Source: CAYRSS01 sp964426945
Lineage (GTDB): Bacteria; Planctomycetota; Phycisphaerae; UBA1845
Direction: 5' to 3'
DNA length: 64,000 bases
Assembly (NCBI GenBank): GCA_964426945.1
Contig: CAYRSS010000013.1
Span: forward strand, 1 to 64,000
Of this stretch, positions 51,318-60,606 are shown piece by piece. How positions within the stretch are numbered: position 1 is the stretch's first letter; the number at the start of each line of letters is the position of its first letter. The notes under the pieces were generated by a model that made no database searches, was not told the origin of the DNA, and saw nothing but the letters and a program-made list of their open reading frames with translations. The translations under genes and the position numbers were made by a program.

Positions 51318-51693
51318 CCGGCCCGAGGAGGGCGACGCGATCCGCGTTGCCAGGGCTGGCGGGGCATCACGACAGGTTTCCGGACCATAGGCCGCGAGGG
51401 ATCGCAGCCAGTGCCGCTTGAAGGACGGTGCCGACGCTGGACGTGTCGGCATCGCCAGCACGGGCGCATCCGCGGGCGGCGGCGGAGCGCTCTTCGCCAT
51501 GCGCGGAAGACGGGGCGGCGTGCGGCACAAAACTGCGCCGAGTTAATGGGGAAGCCTCCGGAGTCATCCGATAAAGAGGGGTCCCCGCTGGGGGCGGACG
51601 GAGGGCAACGGCTGCGCGGATCGACCCGTCGAACGCAACGCAGCCTGGCCTCCGGCGCATCCGGAACCGTGATGAGCAACGAGAGGGTCAACC
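51318..51693. other. 376-base spacer before cpaB with a structured leader
   Basis: No convincing gene. A 97-codon ORF at 51411-51704 is Arg-rich and overlaps the cpaB ribosome binding site, so it is probably spurious. CCTCCG (51555-51560) can pair with CGGAGG (51599-51604) around an inner CCCC-GCT-GGGG hairpin (51581-51595), a possible structured mRNA leader for cpaB. Confidence 0.4.
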
Positions 51694-52890
51694 ATGAAGG
51701 CTAGGGCAGTCATTCCGCTGGCGCTTGGGCTGTGCATCGGGCTTGTGGCCGTGAAGTTCGGCCTCGACGCGATCCGCAGTGCCAAGGCGAACAGCGATGC
51801 GAAGCAGACAATCACGGCCGTGAAGGCGATGCAGGACATCGACATCGGCGCGGAAATCACCGCCGAGATGGTCCAGCAGGTCGAGACCGTGGCCAACGAG
51901 TTCATTCCTGCCATGGAACGCGTCGCCTCGCTCGAAGAGGTTGTCGGCCGCGTCGCGGAGAAGTACATCCCGCAGAACGCCGCCGTCCTCAAGTCGATGC
52001 TCGCCGCCGAGGGCACAACCCCGGGGCTGGTCGGCACGATTCCCTCCGGCTATCGCGCCATCGCCGTCAAGATCGACGAAGTCACCAGCGTGGCCTTCCA
52101 GGTCAAGCCGGGTGACTGGGTCGACGTCGGCGTGGTCATGGACGTGAACTCCGGCCGTCACCGCGAGAAGACGACCGTGGCCGAGGTGATTCTCCAGCGC
52201 GTCCAGGTGGCCGCGGTGGGTCGATCGATGACCTCCGCCACGCCGAAGGACGGCGCGGCTAAGGGCACAACCGCCAAGTCGGTGACCCTCTACGTCAAGG
52301 AAGAAGACGTTCCCAAGCTCCAGCTCGCCAACACCCGCGGCTCGATCACGCTCGCCATGCGCGGCGATGACAGCGGCGTGATGTCCTCGACGCCGTCGGC
52401 CAGCATCGACCAGCTTCTCGGCAGCACGCAGCCCGTGCCCCAGGCCGAGTCGACCGCCACCGGCGAATCGGAATCGTCGTCGATCGTGAAGATGTTCGCG
52501 GATGCTCTGAAGGCGCAATCTCTTGCATCGACGATTACGGGCGGGCCCGGTTCGGGTGCGCCCGCCCCTGCGCCTCCCGCCCCGCCCCACAGCGTGCTCG
52601 TCTACAACGGTCGCAGCGGCGTGGGCGGCTCGATGCTGGAACAGTACACCTTCGAGAACACCCGTTCCCGCAAGGTGCTCGGCATTACCGGTGGTCCCGG
52701 CGGCGCATCGGTCCTGACGGCGCGCACGAGTGCGAACGCCTCGCAGAACGGCCAGTCGCCCGCCGCCGGTTGGACACAGGGTCAGCCCGCTCCGGCCACC
52801 TTCGCCTCGATGCAGGATGCGTGGCTGCAGGAGCAGGCTCAGACGGGCGCCGAGGAAGAACTCCCCACCGGTGAACTGGAGAAAGAGTGA
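51694..52890 (+). CDS. cpaB: Tad pilus assembly protein CpaB/RcpC
   Basis: 398 residues. An N-terminal membrane anchor (PLALGLCIGLVAVKFGLDAI) is followed by an SAF domain (about 45-110, 'AMQDIDIGAEITAEMVQQ', 'VGRVAEKYIPQNAAV') and the RcpC/CpaB domain with 'GYRAIAVKIDEVTSVAFQVKPGDWVDV' (about 117-145). The C-terminal ~150 residues are low-complexity, Ser/Ala/Gly-rich and probably disordered. CpaB is a periplasmic partner of the secretin CpaC, whose gene starts at the TGATG overlap. Confidence 0.92.
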   Translation: MKARAVIPLALGLCIGLVAVKFGLDAIRSAKANSDAKQTITAVKAMQDIDIGAEITAEMVQQVETVANEFIPAMERVASLEEVVGRVAEKYIPQNAAVLKSMLAAEGTTPGLVGTIPSGYRAIAVKIDEVTSVAFQVKPGDWVDVGVVMDVNSGRHREKTTVAEVILQRVQVAAVGRSMTSATPKDGAAKGTTAKSVTLYVKEEDVPKLQLANTRGSITLAMRGDDSGVMSSTPSASIDQLLGSTQPVPQAESTATGESESSSIVKMFADALKAQSLASTITGGPGSGAPAPAPPAPPHSVLVYNGRSGVGGSMLEQYTFENTRSRKVLGITGGPGGASVLTARTSANASQNGQSPAAGWTQGQPAPATFASMQDAWLQEQAQTGAEEELPTGELEKE

Positions 52891-54476
52891 TGAATACGGC
52901 AGTCATGGAAGACCGTCCCGGCCTGCTCCGAAGGACCGGCTCCGGCGTCGCCCGCGGCGCCGTCAACGGGTTTCTGGGAGCGGTGCTCATCGGGCTTTGC
53001 GCGGCGACGCCGGCGCTGGCCCAGAGTGGCGGTTTCGAAGCGTCCGTCGTTGACATGTCGCAGAACATGCGGCGTGTCGCGGTCCCGCTGAACAAGAGCG
53101 TCGTTATCCGCACGAGCGTCGAGGCGGCCAAGGTCTTCGCCGTCGCCGGCGACATCGCCGCGGTGGATCTGATCAGCCCCACGGAGCTGCTCGTCACGGG
53201 CCGCAGCTACGGCTCGACGAACATCGTCCTGACCGACGCCCGCGACAAGCAGTACCTCGTCGAGGTGACGGTGGAGCTCGATGTTGCGGCGCTCAACGAC
53301 GCGCTGAAGTCGATCGACCCGCAGGGCACGGCATCCGCCAGGCAGGTGCTGGGCAGCATCATCCTCACCGGCACCGTGAGCAGCGCCGACAAGGCCGCCC
53401 GCGCCGTGGAGATTGCCGAGCTGTTCCTCGCCGCCGGCGCGAACGAGGAGGAAGCCCGCTCAGTCCAGAACCACCTGGACGTCGCGGGCGAGCAGCAGGT
53501 GCTGCTGCGCTGCGTCGTGGCGGAGGTGAACCGTACTTCAGCCCGCGAACTGGGGATCAACGGGTTCCTCGCCGGCGAGAACTTCCGGGACGGGTTCCTC
53601 GTGAACCAGATCGGCGGCATCAACCCGGCCAACATCGGGGCCGCCGCCGACGCCCCGGTGACGGGCAACATCCCGTTCCTGACGGGCGCCGACGGCATCC
53701 CGCTGTCGCCGACCGTGCCGCTCTCGCTGGGTTTCCCGCGGGTGCAGATGCAGCTCTTTATCCAGGCGATGGCCGACAACTCGCTGCTGAAGATCATGGC
53801 CGAGCCGAACCTCGTCGCGATCAGCGGCGAGACGGCGTCGTTCCTCGCGGGTGGCTCGTTCCCGATTCCGGTGCCCCAGGGGCTCGACTCGGTGACGGTC
53901 GAATTCCGCGAGTTCGGCGTACGGCTGAACTTCACACCGGTGGTCCGCGGCAACCAGAAGATCCGTCTGCGCGTGGCGCCCGAGGTGTCGGAGCTCGACT
54001 TCTCCAACTCGGTGTCGGTGCAGGGCTTCGTCGTGCCGGGTCTCTCCACCCGCAATGCGGAGACGACCATCGAACTCGGCGCAGGCCAGACGATCGCCAT
54101 CGCCGGTCTGCTTAGTGACAGTACGCGCGGCATTGCGAGCCGCGTGCCCGGTATCGGCGACGTGCCGGTTCTCGGCGCCCTGTTCCGGTCAGTCGAGTAC
54201 CGTCGGTCGCAGACCGAGCTGGTCATTCTGGTGACCCCTGAGATCGTGTCGCCGCTCGAGCCGCATCAGATCCCGCCGTTGCCGGGTGAGGACATCCTCA
54301 CACCGTCGGACTGGGAGCTGTACGGCAAGTCGATGCTCGAGGGCAGGGCCGAGGCGACGACCGGCGGACCTGATGAACCGACCGAATCGGCTGGTCGGCG
54401 TGCGCCGCGCAATCCGGATCTGCTGACCATCCATGGTCCGTGGGGCCCGGAGTACGGCCAGGCTTCGATGAACTGA
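52890..54476 (+). CDS. cpaC: Tad pilus secretin CpaC/RcpA
   Basis: 528 residues from the ATG in the TGATG overlap with cpaB (GGAG 8 bases upstream). A signal peptide ends near 'TPALAQ'. Next come a pilus-assembly N-terminal domain (about 45-125, 'LNKSVVIRTSVEAAKVFAVAGDIAAVDLIS'), a BON-like domain (about 130-200) and the secretin domain (about 260-460, 'ALFRSVEYRRSQTELVILVTPEIV'). It forms the outer-membrane pore for the pilus. No dedicated pilotin (TadD) or CpaD/RcpB gene is next to it. Confidence 0.94.
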   Translation: MNTAVMEDRPGLLRRTGSGVARGAVNGFLGAVLIGLCAATPALAQSGGFEASVVDMSQNMRRVAVPLNKSVVIRTSVEAAKVFAVAGDIAAVDLISPTELLVTGRSYGSTNIVLTDARDKQYLVEVTVELDVAALNDALKSIDPQGTASARQVLGSIILTGTVSSADKAARAVEIAELFLAAGANEEEARSVQNHLDVAGEQQVLLRCVVAEVNRTSARELGINGFLAGENFRDGFLVNQIGGINPANIGAAADAPVTGNIPFLTGADGIPLSPTVPLSLGFPRVQMQLFIQAMADNSLLKIMAEPNLVAISGETASFLAGGSFPIPVPQGLDSVTVEFREFGVRLNFTPVVRGNQKIRLRVAPEVSELDFSNSVSVQGFVVPGLSTRNAETTIELGAGQTIAIAGLLSDSTRGIASRVPGIGDVPVLGALFRSVEYRRSQTELVILVTPEIVSPLEPHQIPPLPGEDILTPSDWELYGKSMLEGRAEATTGGPDEPTESAGRRAPRNPDLLTIHGPWGPEYGQASMN

Positions 54477-54535
54477 CCGTTCGCGGCCGGGCCCGTCGCA
54501 TCGATCGACGGTCGGTCGCGGACGTGCCCGGTGCA

Positions 54536-54553
54536 GCTCCCGCGCGCGGGAGC
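54536..54553. other. 18-bp perfect palindrome downstream of cpaC
   Basis: GCTCCCGCGCGCGGGAGC lies in the 180-base spacer between cpaC and the TadG-like gene. No T-run follows, so it may be an mRNA processing or stability hairpin. Confidence 0.5.
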
Positions 54554-54656
54554 GAAATGTTCGCTGCCCGCCCCTCGGAGGCGGATCACGGCGTGATCTG
54601 ATTCCGGTTCGGTTCCCGGCGCGCCGGGGGCCGACAGCAGAAGGAGGGCGAAAGGC

Positions 54657-56486
54657 ATGCGAAAGCGGACCTTTCCACCTGGTACGGGGCGGCGCAGGCG
54701 AGGCGCCGTGGCGGTTCAAGTGGCCGTCATGATGACCGTCCTGTTGGGCGTCGCGGCTCTGACCGTCGACGTCGGCGCCTTGTACAACACGAAGGCGGAA
54801 CTGCAGCGGACCGCGGACGCGGCCGCTCTGGCCGCCGCATCAGTTCTGGCCGACTGGTCCGATGGAGACCCAGGCAGCCGCGCCCGCGCCGAGGCCGTCA
54901 CGTACGTCCAGCGCAACAGTGTGCTGGGCCGCGGGATGAACCTCGATCCCAATACGGACGTGGTGTTCGGTCGCGCGACGTACGACAACGACTCCAACTC
55001 GTACGACTTCGTGCCGACCGAGAATCTGCCGGACGCGGTGCGCATCCGCGTGCGGCACACCGCCGATTCGCCGAACGGAGCGATCCCGCTCTATTTCGCG
55101 CGGGTTTTCGGCCTGTCGCACACGGAGATGTCGGCCGAGGCGATCGCCGTCATGGTCCCGCGCGACATCGCGATCGTGGCGGACCTGTCCGGATCGCACA
55201 ACGACGACAGCCAGCTCACCGCCTACCGCAACACCGACATCAACCTCTACCAGGTCTGGGACGCGTTTCCGGGCGGTGTGGGTGATGTCGGCGGCACCTG
55301 GAACGCCGATGACTACCCGCCGGAGTGGCAGCTGCCCGACGGCAGCGTGCCGCAGGCGGCCGGTCCGGCCTGGGGCTTCATGAAGGTCCTCGGCTACGGC
55401 ACGGACCCGATCACTTCGACGTACAACCCGTCAACCGACGCCGGGCTTATCCGGCTGCCCTACGACCAGAGCTGGAGCAACGCCACGCTCACGACCTACC
55501 TGCGTAACCTCGGCTACAACCAGCGCGAGGTCAACGCGATCATGAGCGACTCCTACGACGGGAGCGGGTACTACGACGAGCGCGTCGCCGTGGCCCTCGG
55601 GCTGGCCTGGTGGAACAGCGGCCTGCCGCCGGACAGCGGCACGAATGAGCCCGGTTTCTGGGCCAAGCGCGGCGCGCCGCCCGGGAACAACAACAACCAG
55701 ATCGGCGGCTCCGAGCTGCAGTGGGTGGAGCGCATCAACGGCCGCTCGACCGCGACTTCGCGGACGATGTGGACCAACTACATCAATTTCATGAAGTCCA
55801 AGTCGGCGCTGACGCAGGTCAACAGCAGTTTCCAGTACCGCTTCGGCGTCAAGACCTTCATGCACTACATGATGGAGAACTACCTCCTCAACTCGCAGGT
55901 GCCCGAGCTGGCCGACACGCCCCATCAGCCGATGCAGGCGGTGAAGGATGCCGTGACGTTCATGATCGACATGATCGATGAACTCGACACGGACGACCAG
56001 GTCTCGCTGGAGATCTACGGAACCACCTCGCGCCACGAGGTGGATCTTACGCACAACCATCAGACCATCAGTACGCGGCTGAACACCATGCAGGCCGGTC
56101 ACTACGACACCTGGACCAACATGGGCGGCGGTCTCGACGAGGCCATCGACGAGCTCAGCAGCGACCGTGCGCGCACCACGGCGAGGAAGATGATCATCCT
56201 CCTCACCGACGGTAATGCCAACGTGACCTCCAGCGGCCAGACCGGCAACGAGTCGGGCGGCCGTGCCTACGCGGTCCAGAAGGCAACCGAGGCGGCGGCA
56301 CTGGGTTATCGGATCTTCGCAGTCAGCGTCGGCTCCGGTGCGGATACCAGCACCATGCAGCAGATTGCCGATATTGGAGGCGGCGAGCACTTCTATGCGG
56401 AGGGCTCGATCGAACAGTACAGCGCTGAACTGTCGGAGATCTTCCGGCGGCTGGGCGGGGAACGCCCCGTCGAGCTGATCCGGTAA
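54657..56486 (+). CDS. tadG: TadG-like protein with VWA domain
   Basis: 609 residues. The N-terminal TadG/Flp-type region, 'RRRGAVAVQVAVMMTVLLGVAALTVDVGALY', starts with an RRRG processing-like site and a transmembrane helix, then 'AELQRTADAAALAAASVLA', typical of TadG. The von Willebrand A fold follows, with the metal site D-x-S-x-S in 'AIVADLSGSHND' (about 172-183), a ~220-residue insertion without similarity I recognise, and the rest of the VWA fold (about 420-600, 'VTFMIDMIDEL', 'IILLTDGNANV'). It is likely periplasmic and may carry adhesive function at the pilus base or tip. Confidence 0.88.
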   Translation: MRKRTFPPGTGRRRRGAVAVQVAVMMTVLLGVAALTVDVGALYNTKAELQRTADAAALAAASVLADWSDGDPGSRARAEAVTYVQRNSVLGRGMNLDPNTDVVFGRATYDNDSNSYDFVPTENLPDAVRIRVRHTADSPNGAIPLYFARVFGLSHTEMSAEAIAVMVPRDIAIVADLSGSHNDDSQLTAYRNTDINLYQVWDAFPGGVGDVGGTWNADDYPPEWQLPDGSVPQAAGPAWGFMKVLGYGTDPITSTYNPSTDAGLIRLPYDQSWSNATLTTYLRNLGYNQREVNAIMSDSYDGSGYYDERVAVALGLAWWNSGLPPDSGTNEPGFWAKRGAPPGNNNNQIGGSELQWVERINGRSTATSRTMWTNYINFMKSKSALTQVNSSFQYRFGVKTFMHYMMENYLLNSQVPELADTPHQPMQAVKDAVTFMIDMIDELDTDDQVSLEIYGTTSRHEVDLTHNHQTISTRLNTMQAGHYDTWTNMGGGLDEAIDELSSDRARTTARKMIILLTDGNANVTSSGQTGNESGGRAYAVQKATEAAALGYRIFAVSVGSGADTSTMQQIADIGGGEHFYAEGSIEQYSAELSEIFRRLGGERPVELIR

Positions 56487-56503
56487 CTCCCCGCGGAAAC
56501 GGC

Positions 56504-56538
56504 GCGGATCGGCCCCGGGGTTTCCGGGGCCGGTCCGC
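56504..56538. other. 15-bp hairpin between tadG and cpaE
   Basis: GCGGATCGGCCCCGG (56504-56518) pairs with CCGGGGCCGGTCCGC (56524-56538) with one G-T wobble and a 5-base loop. No T-run, so partial termination or mRNA stabilisation. Confidence 0.6.
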
Positions 56539-56608
56539 TGCTTCGTCACGCAGCGCCTCGACCCCCCTGTAGGGCCGAGGCCGCGAAGGCGGCCCCTGCC
56601 GGGGACCA

Positions 56609-57823
56609 GTGAAGGGAATCCAGACCAGAACGATGGGGCACGGCGTCCAGTTTATCATCCTCAACAGCGACGAGGCGTTCGGCAAGCAGCTTCGCACGAC
56701 GCTGCACAGGATGGACAGCGTGCGCATCGTCGCCGAGGTCGGCGAGGTCGCACTCGTCCGCCAGGCCGTCGAGCAGTTCCCCGCCGACATCTTGCTCGTC
56801 AACCTTGATCCCGCGCCTGAGGTGGTACTGCCGATCGCGGGCGAGATCGCAGCGTCCAACCCCCGGCTCGCCGTCTTCGCTGTTTCCGACAGCAAGGACA
56901 GTGAGCTGATCCTCAAGGTGCTGCGCACCGGGCTGCGCGAGTTTCTCACCAAGCCGATCGACGTGAACGCCCTCTCCGAGGCGATCGAACGGGTGGCCGC
57001 CACCAAGGTGGACGCCGTCGCCCGCGGGAGGTTGATCACCGTGACCGGCGCATCGGGCGGGACCGGAGCCACCACCCTCGCCACGAACCTGGCTGTCGAG
57101 CTGGCCCAGCTCGCCGACGGCCGCGTGACGGTCGTCGACCTGGACTATCGCTGCGGGCAGGTGGCCACGTTCCTCGACATCGACGCGACCTACAGCCTCG
57201 CGGACCTCGCGCAGGCTGCCGAGCACGTCGAACAGCAGATGATCGAGCGTACGCTCGTGAAGCACTCCTCCGGCGTGCAGGTGCTGAGCCGGCCGGCCAC
57301 ATTCGAGCAGGCCGACACAATCACCGCATCGGCATGCGTGGGCGTGCTTTCGTCCCTGCTGCAGTGCAATGAATACGTTGTCAGCGACGGGCCCAGCCGG
57401 TTCGATCCGCGCGGCCAGTCGGTTTACGACTTCGCAGACCTCAATCTGCTGCTGGTGCAGCTCCTGGTGCCGTCGGTGCGGAGTGCGCTGCGCACGGTCG
57501 AGGCCCTGCGCGAGGCGGGGGCCAACCTGGAGCGTTGGCGCCTGGTATGCAATCGCATCGGGCTTGAGTCCGTCCACCTGTCGGTGAGCGATGCGGTCGA
57601 GACGATCGGCATTCCGTCGTTCGCGTCGCTGCCGGATGACTGGCCGACTGTCAGCGGATCCATCAACCTCGGCGAACCGCTGCTGACACACGGCCCCAAG
57701 AGCAAGGTACGGCAGGCGATCACCGAACTGGCGGCGAAACTCCACAAGCCGGGCGCGTCGGGTGACGACGCTGATACCCACAAGAAGGGTTTGATCGGGC
57801 GGATATTCGCGGGCTCGTCGTAG
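56609..57823 (+). CDS. cpaE: Tad pilus localisation ATPase CpaE/TadZ
   Basis: 404 residues starting at a GTG; an ATG 24 bases later is an alternative. The N-terminal ~125 residues are a receiver-like domain without a clear phosphoacceptor Asp ('ILLVNLDPAPEVVL'). The C-terminal part is a MinD/ParA-type ATPase: a deviant Walker A 'ASGGTGATTLATN' (about 147-159), in which both lysines of KGGxGKT are replaced, and 'VVDLDYRCGQVATFL' as the Walker A' region. TadZ/CpaE proteins mark the place where the pilus machine is built. Confidence 0.92.
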   Translation: MKGIQTRTMGHGVQFIILNSDEAFGKQLRTTLHRMDSVRIVAEVGEVALVRQAVEQFPADILLVNLDPAPEVVLPIAGEIAASNPRLAVFAVSDSKDSELILKVLRTGLREFLTKPIDVNALSEAIERVAATKVDAVARGRLITVTGASGGTGATTLATNLAVELAQLADGRVTVVDLDYRCGQVATFLDIDATYSLADLAQAAEHVEQQMIERTLVKHSSGVQVLSRPATFEQADTITASACVGVLSSLLQCNEYVVSDGPSRFDPRGQSVYDFADLNLLLVQLLVPSVRSALRTVEALREAGANLERWRLVCNRIGLESVHLSVSDAVETIGIPSFASLPDDWPTVSGSINLGEPLLTHGPKSKVRQAITELAAKLHKPGASGDDADTHKKGLIGRIFAGSS

Positions 57824-57927
57824 GGGCGCGCGAGAGACCGCGCTTCAGGCGTACGGCCCGGCCGTGCGTCGCCGGCGCGGCGGATCGCATCGCGCGTACG
57901 TGAGGAACCGGAGGCATACGAAGAATC

Positions 57928-59397
57928 ATGTTCGGACGCCGCTCAACAGGTAAGACAGCCACGCCGACCGCGCCGCCGCCGCCGGCTCCGGCGGCCGGTG
58001 CGCCCGCCAAGGCTCCGCAGCCGGCGCCGCAGGGGGCCAAGCCCCCGGCCGCGCCCGCTTCGCCAGCAGGGGCAGGATCCGCGAAGGTCAAGTCCGCCGT
58101 CAGCAAGGAGAAGTTCGAGCAGTTCAACCAGCTCAAGATGCGCCTTCACCGGAAGGTCATCGAGAAGCTCGACCTCGCCCGCATGGTCGGCGATGAGGAC
58201 ACGCTGCGCGAACAGGTCCGCGAGGTCGTCTCGCACCTGGCGGATCAGGAAAACACGCTGCTGAATCTCAACGAGAGGCAGCGCCTCGTGAACGAGGTGC
58301 TCGACGAGACGTTCGGTCTCGGGCCGCTCGAAGTGCTGCTCGCTGATCCATCGATCAGCGATATCCTGGTCAACGGCCCGAAGAAGGTTTACGTCGAGCG
58401 GAAGGGCAAGCTGGAGCTGACGGAGGTCGAGTTCCGCGACAACGCCCACCTGATGCACGTCATCGACAAGATCGTGACGAGCGTCGGCCGGCGGTGCGAC
58501 GAAATCTCGCCGATGGTGGACGCCCGCCTGAAGGACGGCTCGCGCGTCAACGCGGTGATTCCGCCGCTGGCCATCGACGGCGCCAGCGTTTCGATCCGCC
58601 GTTTCGGCCGCGATCCCATTACCTGGGATCATTACATCAACTTCAAGTCCGTGACGCCCGAGATGCGCGACTTCCTCGAAGCGTGTGTCCAGGCGCACGT
58701 GAATATCATCGTGGTCGGTGGCACGGGCTCAGGCAAGACGACGCTGCTGAACAACCTGTCGTCATTCATCCCCGACACCGACCGCATCGTGACCATCGAG
58801 GACGCCGCCGAGCTCAGCCTCCGCCAGCCCCACGTCGTGCGCCTGGAGACGCGCCCGGCGAACATCGAGGGCAAGGGGCAGATCGCCATCCGCGACCTGC
58901 TGATCAACTCGCTGCGTATGCGCCCCGACCGGCTGGTCGTCGGTGAGTGCCGCGGGCCCGAGACGCTGGACATGCTCCAGGCGATGAACACGGGGCACGA
59001 CGGGTCACTGACGACGCTGCACGCCAACAGCACGCGCGACACGGTCACCCGCGTCGAGACGATGGTGATGATGGCCGGCTTCGAGCTGCCGATCCGTGCG
59101 ATTCGCCAGCAGTTCGCCTCGGCTGTGCACCTGCTGGTCAACGCGCAGCGGCTCTCGGGCGGCCCGCGAAAGATCATGAGCATCACCGAGGTGACCGGCA
59201 TGGAGGGCGAGGTCGTCACCATGCAGGACCTGTTCCTCTTCGAGCAGGTCGGCGTGACCCCCGGCGGACGCGCTCACGGGCGGTTCGTGGCCACGGGCAT
59301 CCGTCCGTCGTTCATGGACCGGCTCAAGGCGTCCGGCTGTGATGTGGATCCATCGATCTTCGAACGCAAGGTGTTGATGACGGATGATCCGAACTGA
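57928..59397 (+). CDS. cpaF: Tad pilus secretion ATPase CpaF/TadA
   Basis: 489 residues. The first ~50 residues are a Pro/Ala-rich linker. The T2SS E/VirB11-type ATPase follows with Walker A 'VVGGTGSGKTTLLNNL' (about 266-281), the Asp box 'TIEDAAELSLRQPHVV', Walker B 'RPDRLVVGECRGPE' and the His box 'GHDGSLTTLHANS'. It powers Flp pilus extension and probably retraction. Next in the operon are the two TadB/TadC membrane platform proteins. Confidence 0.96.
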   Translation: MFGRRSTGKTATPTAPPPPAPAAGAPAKAPQPAPQGAKPPAAPASPAGAGSAKVKSAVSKEKFEQFNQLKMRLHRKVIEKLDLARMVGDEDTLREQVREVVSHLADQENTLLNLNERQRLVNEVLDETFGLGPLEVLLADPSISDILVNGPKKVYVERKGKLELTEVEFRDNAHLMHVIDKIVTSVGRRCDEISPMVDARLKDGSRVNAVIPPLAIDGASVSIRRFGRDPITWDHYINFKSVTPEMRDFLEACVQAHVNIIVVGGTGSGKTTLLNNLSSFIPDTDRIVTIEDAAELSLRQPHVVRLETRPANIEGKGQIAIRDLLINSLRMRPDRLVVGECRGPETLDMLQAMNTGHDGSLTTLHANSTRDTVTRVETMVMMAGFELPIRAIRQQFASAVHLLVNAQRLSGGPRKIMSITEVTGMEGEVVTMQDLFLFEQVGVTPGGRAHGRFVATGIRPSFMDRLKASGCDVDPSIFERKVLMTDDPN

Positions 59398-59516
59398 GGC
59401 GGCTGAGGGCCGCCTGATGCCGGGGCGTGTTCCGGCGCTGCGGACGGATGCAACAGGCAGGAAGTTCCGTCCGCGATGCGCTGCCCGCAGCCGGCGGCCT
59501 GCATGCGAGTGATGAT

Positions 59517-60527
59517 ATGACGGCAATGATCTTCCAGGGTGTGCTGGCGGCCGGCGCAGCCGACCTGATGGTGTACGGCTTGCCCGTGCTCGGGTCGATG
59601 CTGCTGTGCTACGGCATCTTCCAGGTGTGGGTGGAGACCCGCAAGAACGACCGGCGAAAGCTCCAGGATCGACTCCGTGGCGGTGGCCGCGTCAAGCGCG
59701 ACAAAGCGATGGACTCGATCCTCCGCCGCGGCGCGATGCAGGGAGGCTCCTCGCTGGCGGATCGCATCGTCGGCAAGCTCAGCGCCGTGCCAAAGCTGCA
59801 GACGCTGCTCAACCAGGCCGACGTGCCTTGGTCGGCCGCCCAGACGCTGGTCAACCTGACCTGCGGGGCGGTGCTGCTCACCGTGCTGCTGATGGTCATC
59901 AAGGTCAATCCGCTGATCGCGCTGGGCTGCGGCGCGGCGTTCTTCTTCCTGCCGCTCGGGGCCCTGAGCTTCCGGCGCAAGCGGCGCATGGCCAAGCTCA
60001 GCAACCAGCTTCCCGACGTTTTCGAGATGATGAGCCAGGCGCTGCGGGCCGGTCACTCGCTCGCCGGCGCCATCCAGCTCGTCCACGAGCAGATGTCGCC
60101 GCCGATCGCGATGGAGTTCGGGCAGGTCTATCACGAGCAGAACCTCGGCATCAAGATCGAGGATGCGCTGCAGGCGATGGCCGACCGCGTCGACTCGCTC
60201 GACGTGCGGTTCTTCGTCACGGCGGTGGCGATTCAGCGCCAGACGGGCGGCGACCTTGCTGAAGTGCTGGACAACATCAGCGGCGTCATCCGGCAGCGAA
60301 TCGAGCTGCACGGCATGGTCCAGGGCCTGACGGCCGAGGGACGCCTCTCGGGCTGGGTGCTGTTTGCGCTGCCCATCGTCGTCTTCCTGGGCAGCATGAC
60401 GCTCAACCCGGACTATGCGAACAAGCTTATCGAGGAAACCTCCGGCCAGATCATGCTGATGGTCGCCGGTGGCATGCAGTTGATGGGCCTGGCGATGATC
60501 CGGTGGATCGTCAACATCAAGGTGTGA
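59517..60527 (+). CDS. tadB: Tad pilus inner-membrane platform protein TadB
   Basis: 336 residues from the ATG at 59517; an in-frame ATG at 59427 would add 30 residues without coding character. Membrane helices at about 15-35 and 105-145 precede the T2SSF domain (about 170-300, 'LPDVFEMMSQALRAGHSLAGAIQLVHEQM', 'FFVTAVAIQRQTGGDLAEVLDNIS'), and two helices end the protein. It is the platform on which CpaF acts. Confidence 0.93.
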   Translation: MTAMIFQGVLAAGAADLMVYGLPVLGSMLLCYGIFQVWVETRKNDRRKLQDRLRGGGRVKRDKAMDSILRRGAMQGGSSLADRIVGKLSAVPKLQTLLNQADVPWSAAQTLVNLTCGAVLLTVLLMVIKVNPLIALGCGAAFFFLPLGALSFRRKRRMAKLSNQLPDVFEMMSQALRAGHSLAGAIQLVHEQMSPPIAMEFGQVYHEQNLGIKIEDALQAMADRVDSLDVRFFVTAVAIQRQTGGDLAEVLDNISGVIRQRIELHGMVQGLTAEGRLSGWVLFALPIVVFLGSMTLNPDYANKLIEETSGQIMLMVAGGMQLMGLAMIRWIVNIKV

Positions 60528-60606
60528 CGCGTGATCTGACGCCGATCGGGTTGGCGCTGGCCCCGCGGTCGGGCGACCGGGACTGCCGGCGGGACGGAGT
60601 GAGCTG

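Noticed and set aside
51540..51600. Possible c-di-GMP (GEMM) riboswitch before cpaB
   Set aside because: Only an AAGCCTCCGG-like fragment matches. The conserved GGCAAACC-type segment is absent.
51411..51704. 97-codon ORF between tadE and cpaB
   Set aside because: It is Arg-rich with no recognisable domain and runs through the cpaB ribosome binding site and start.
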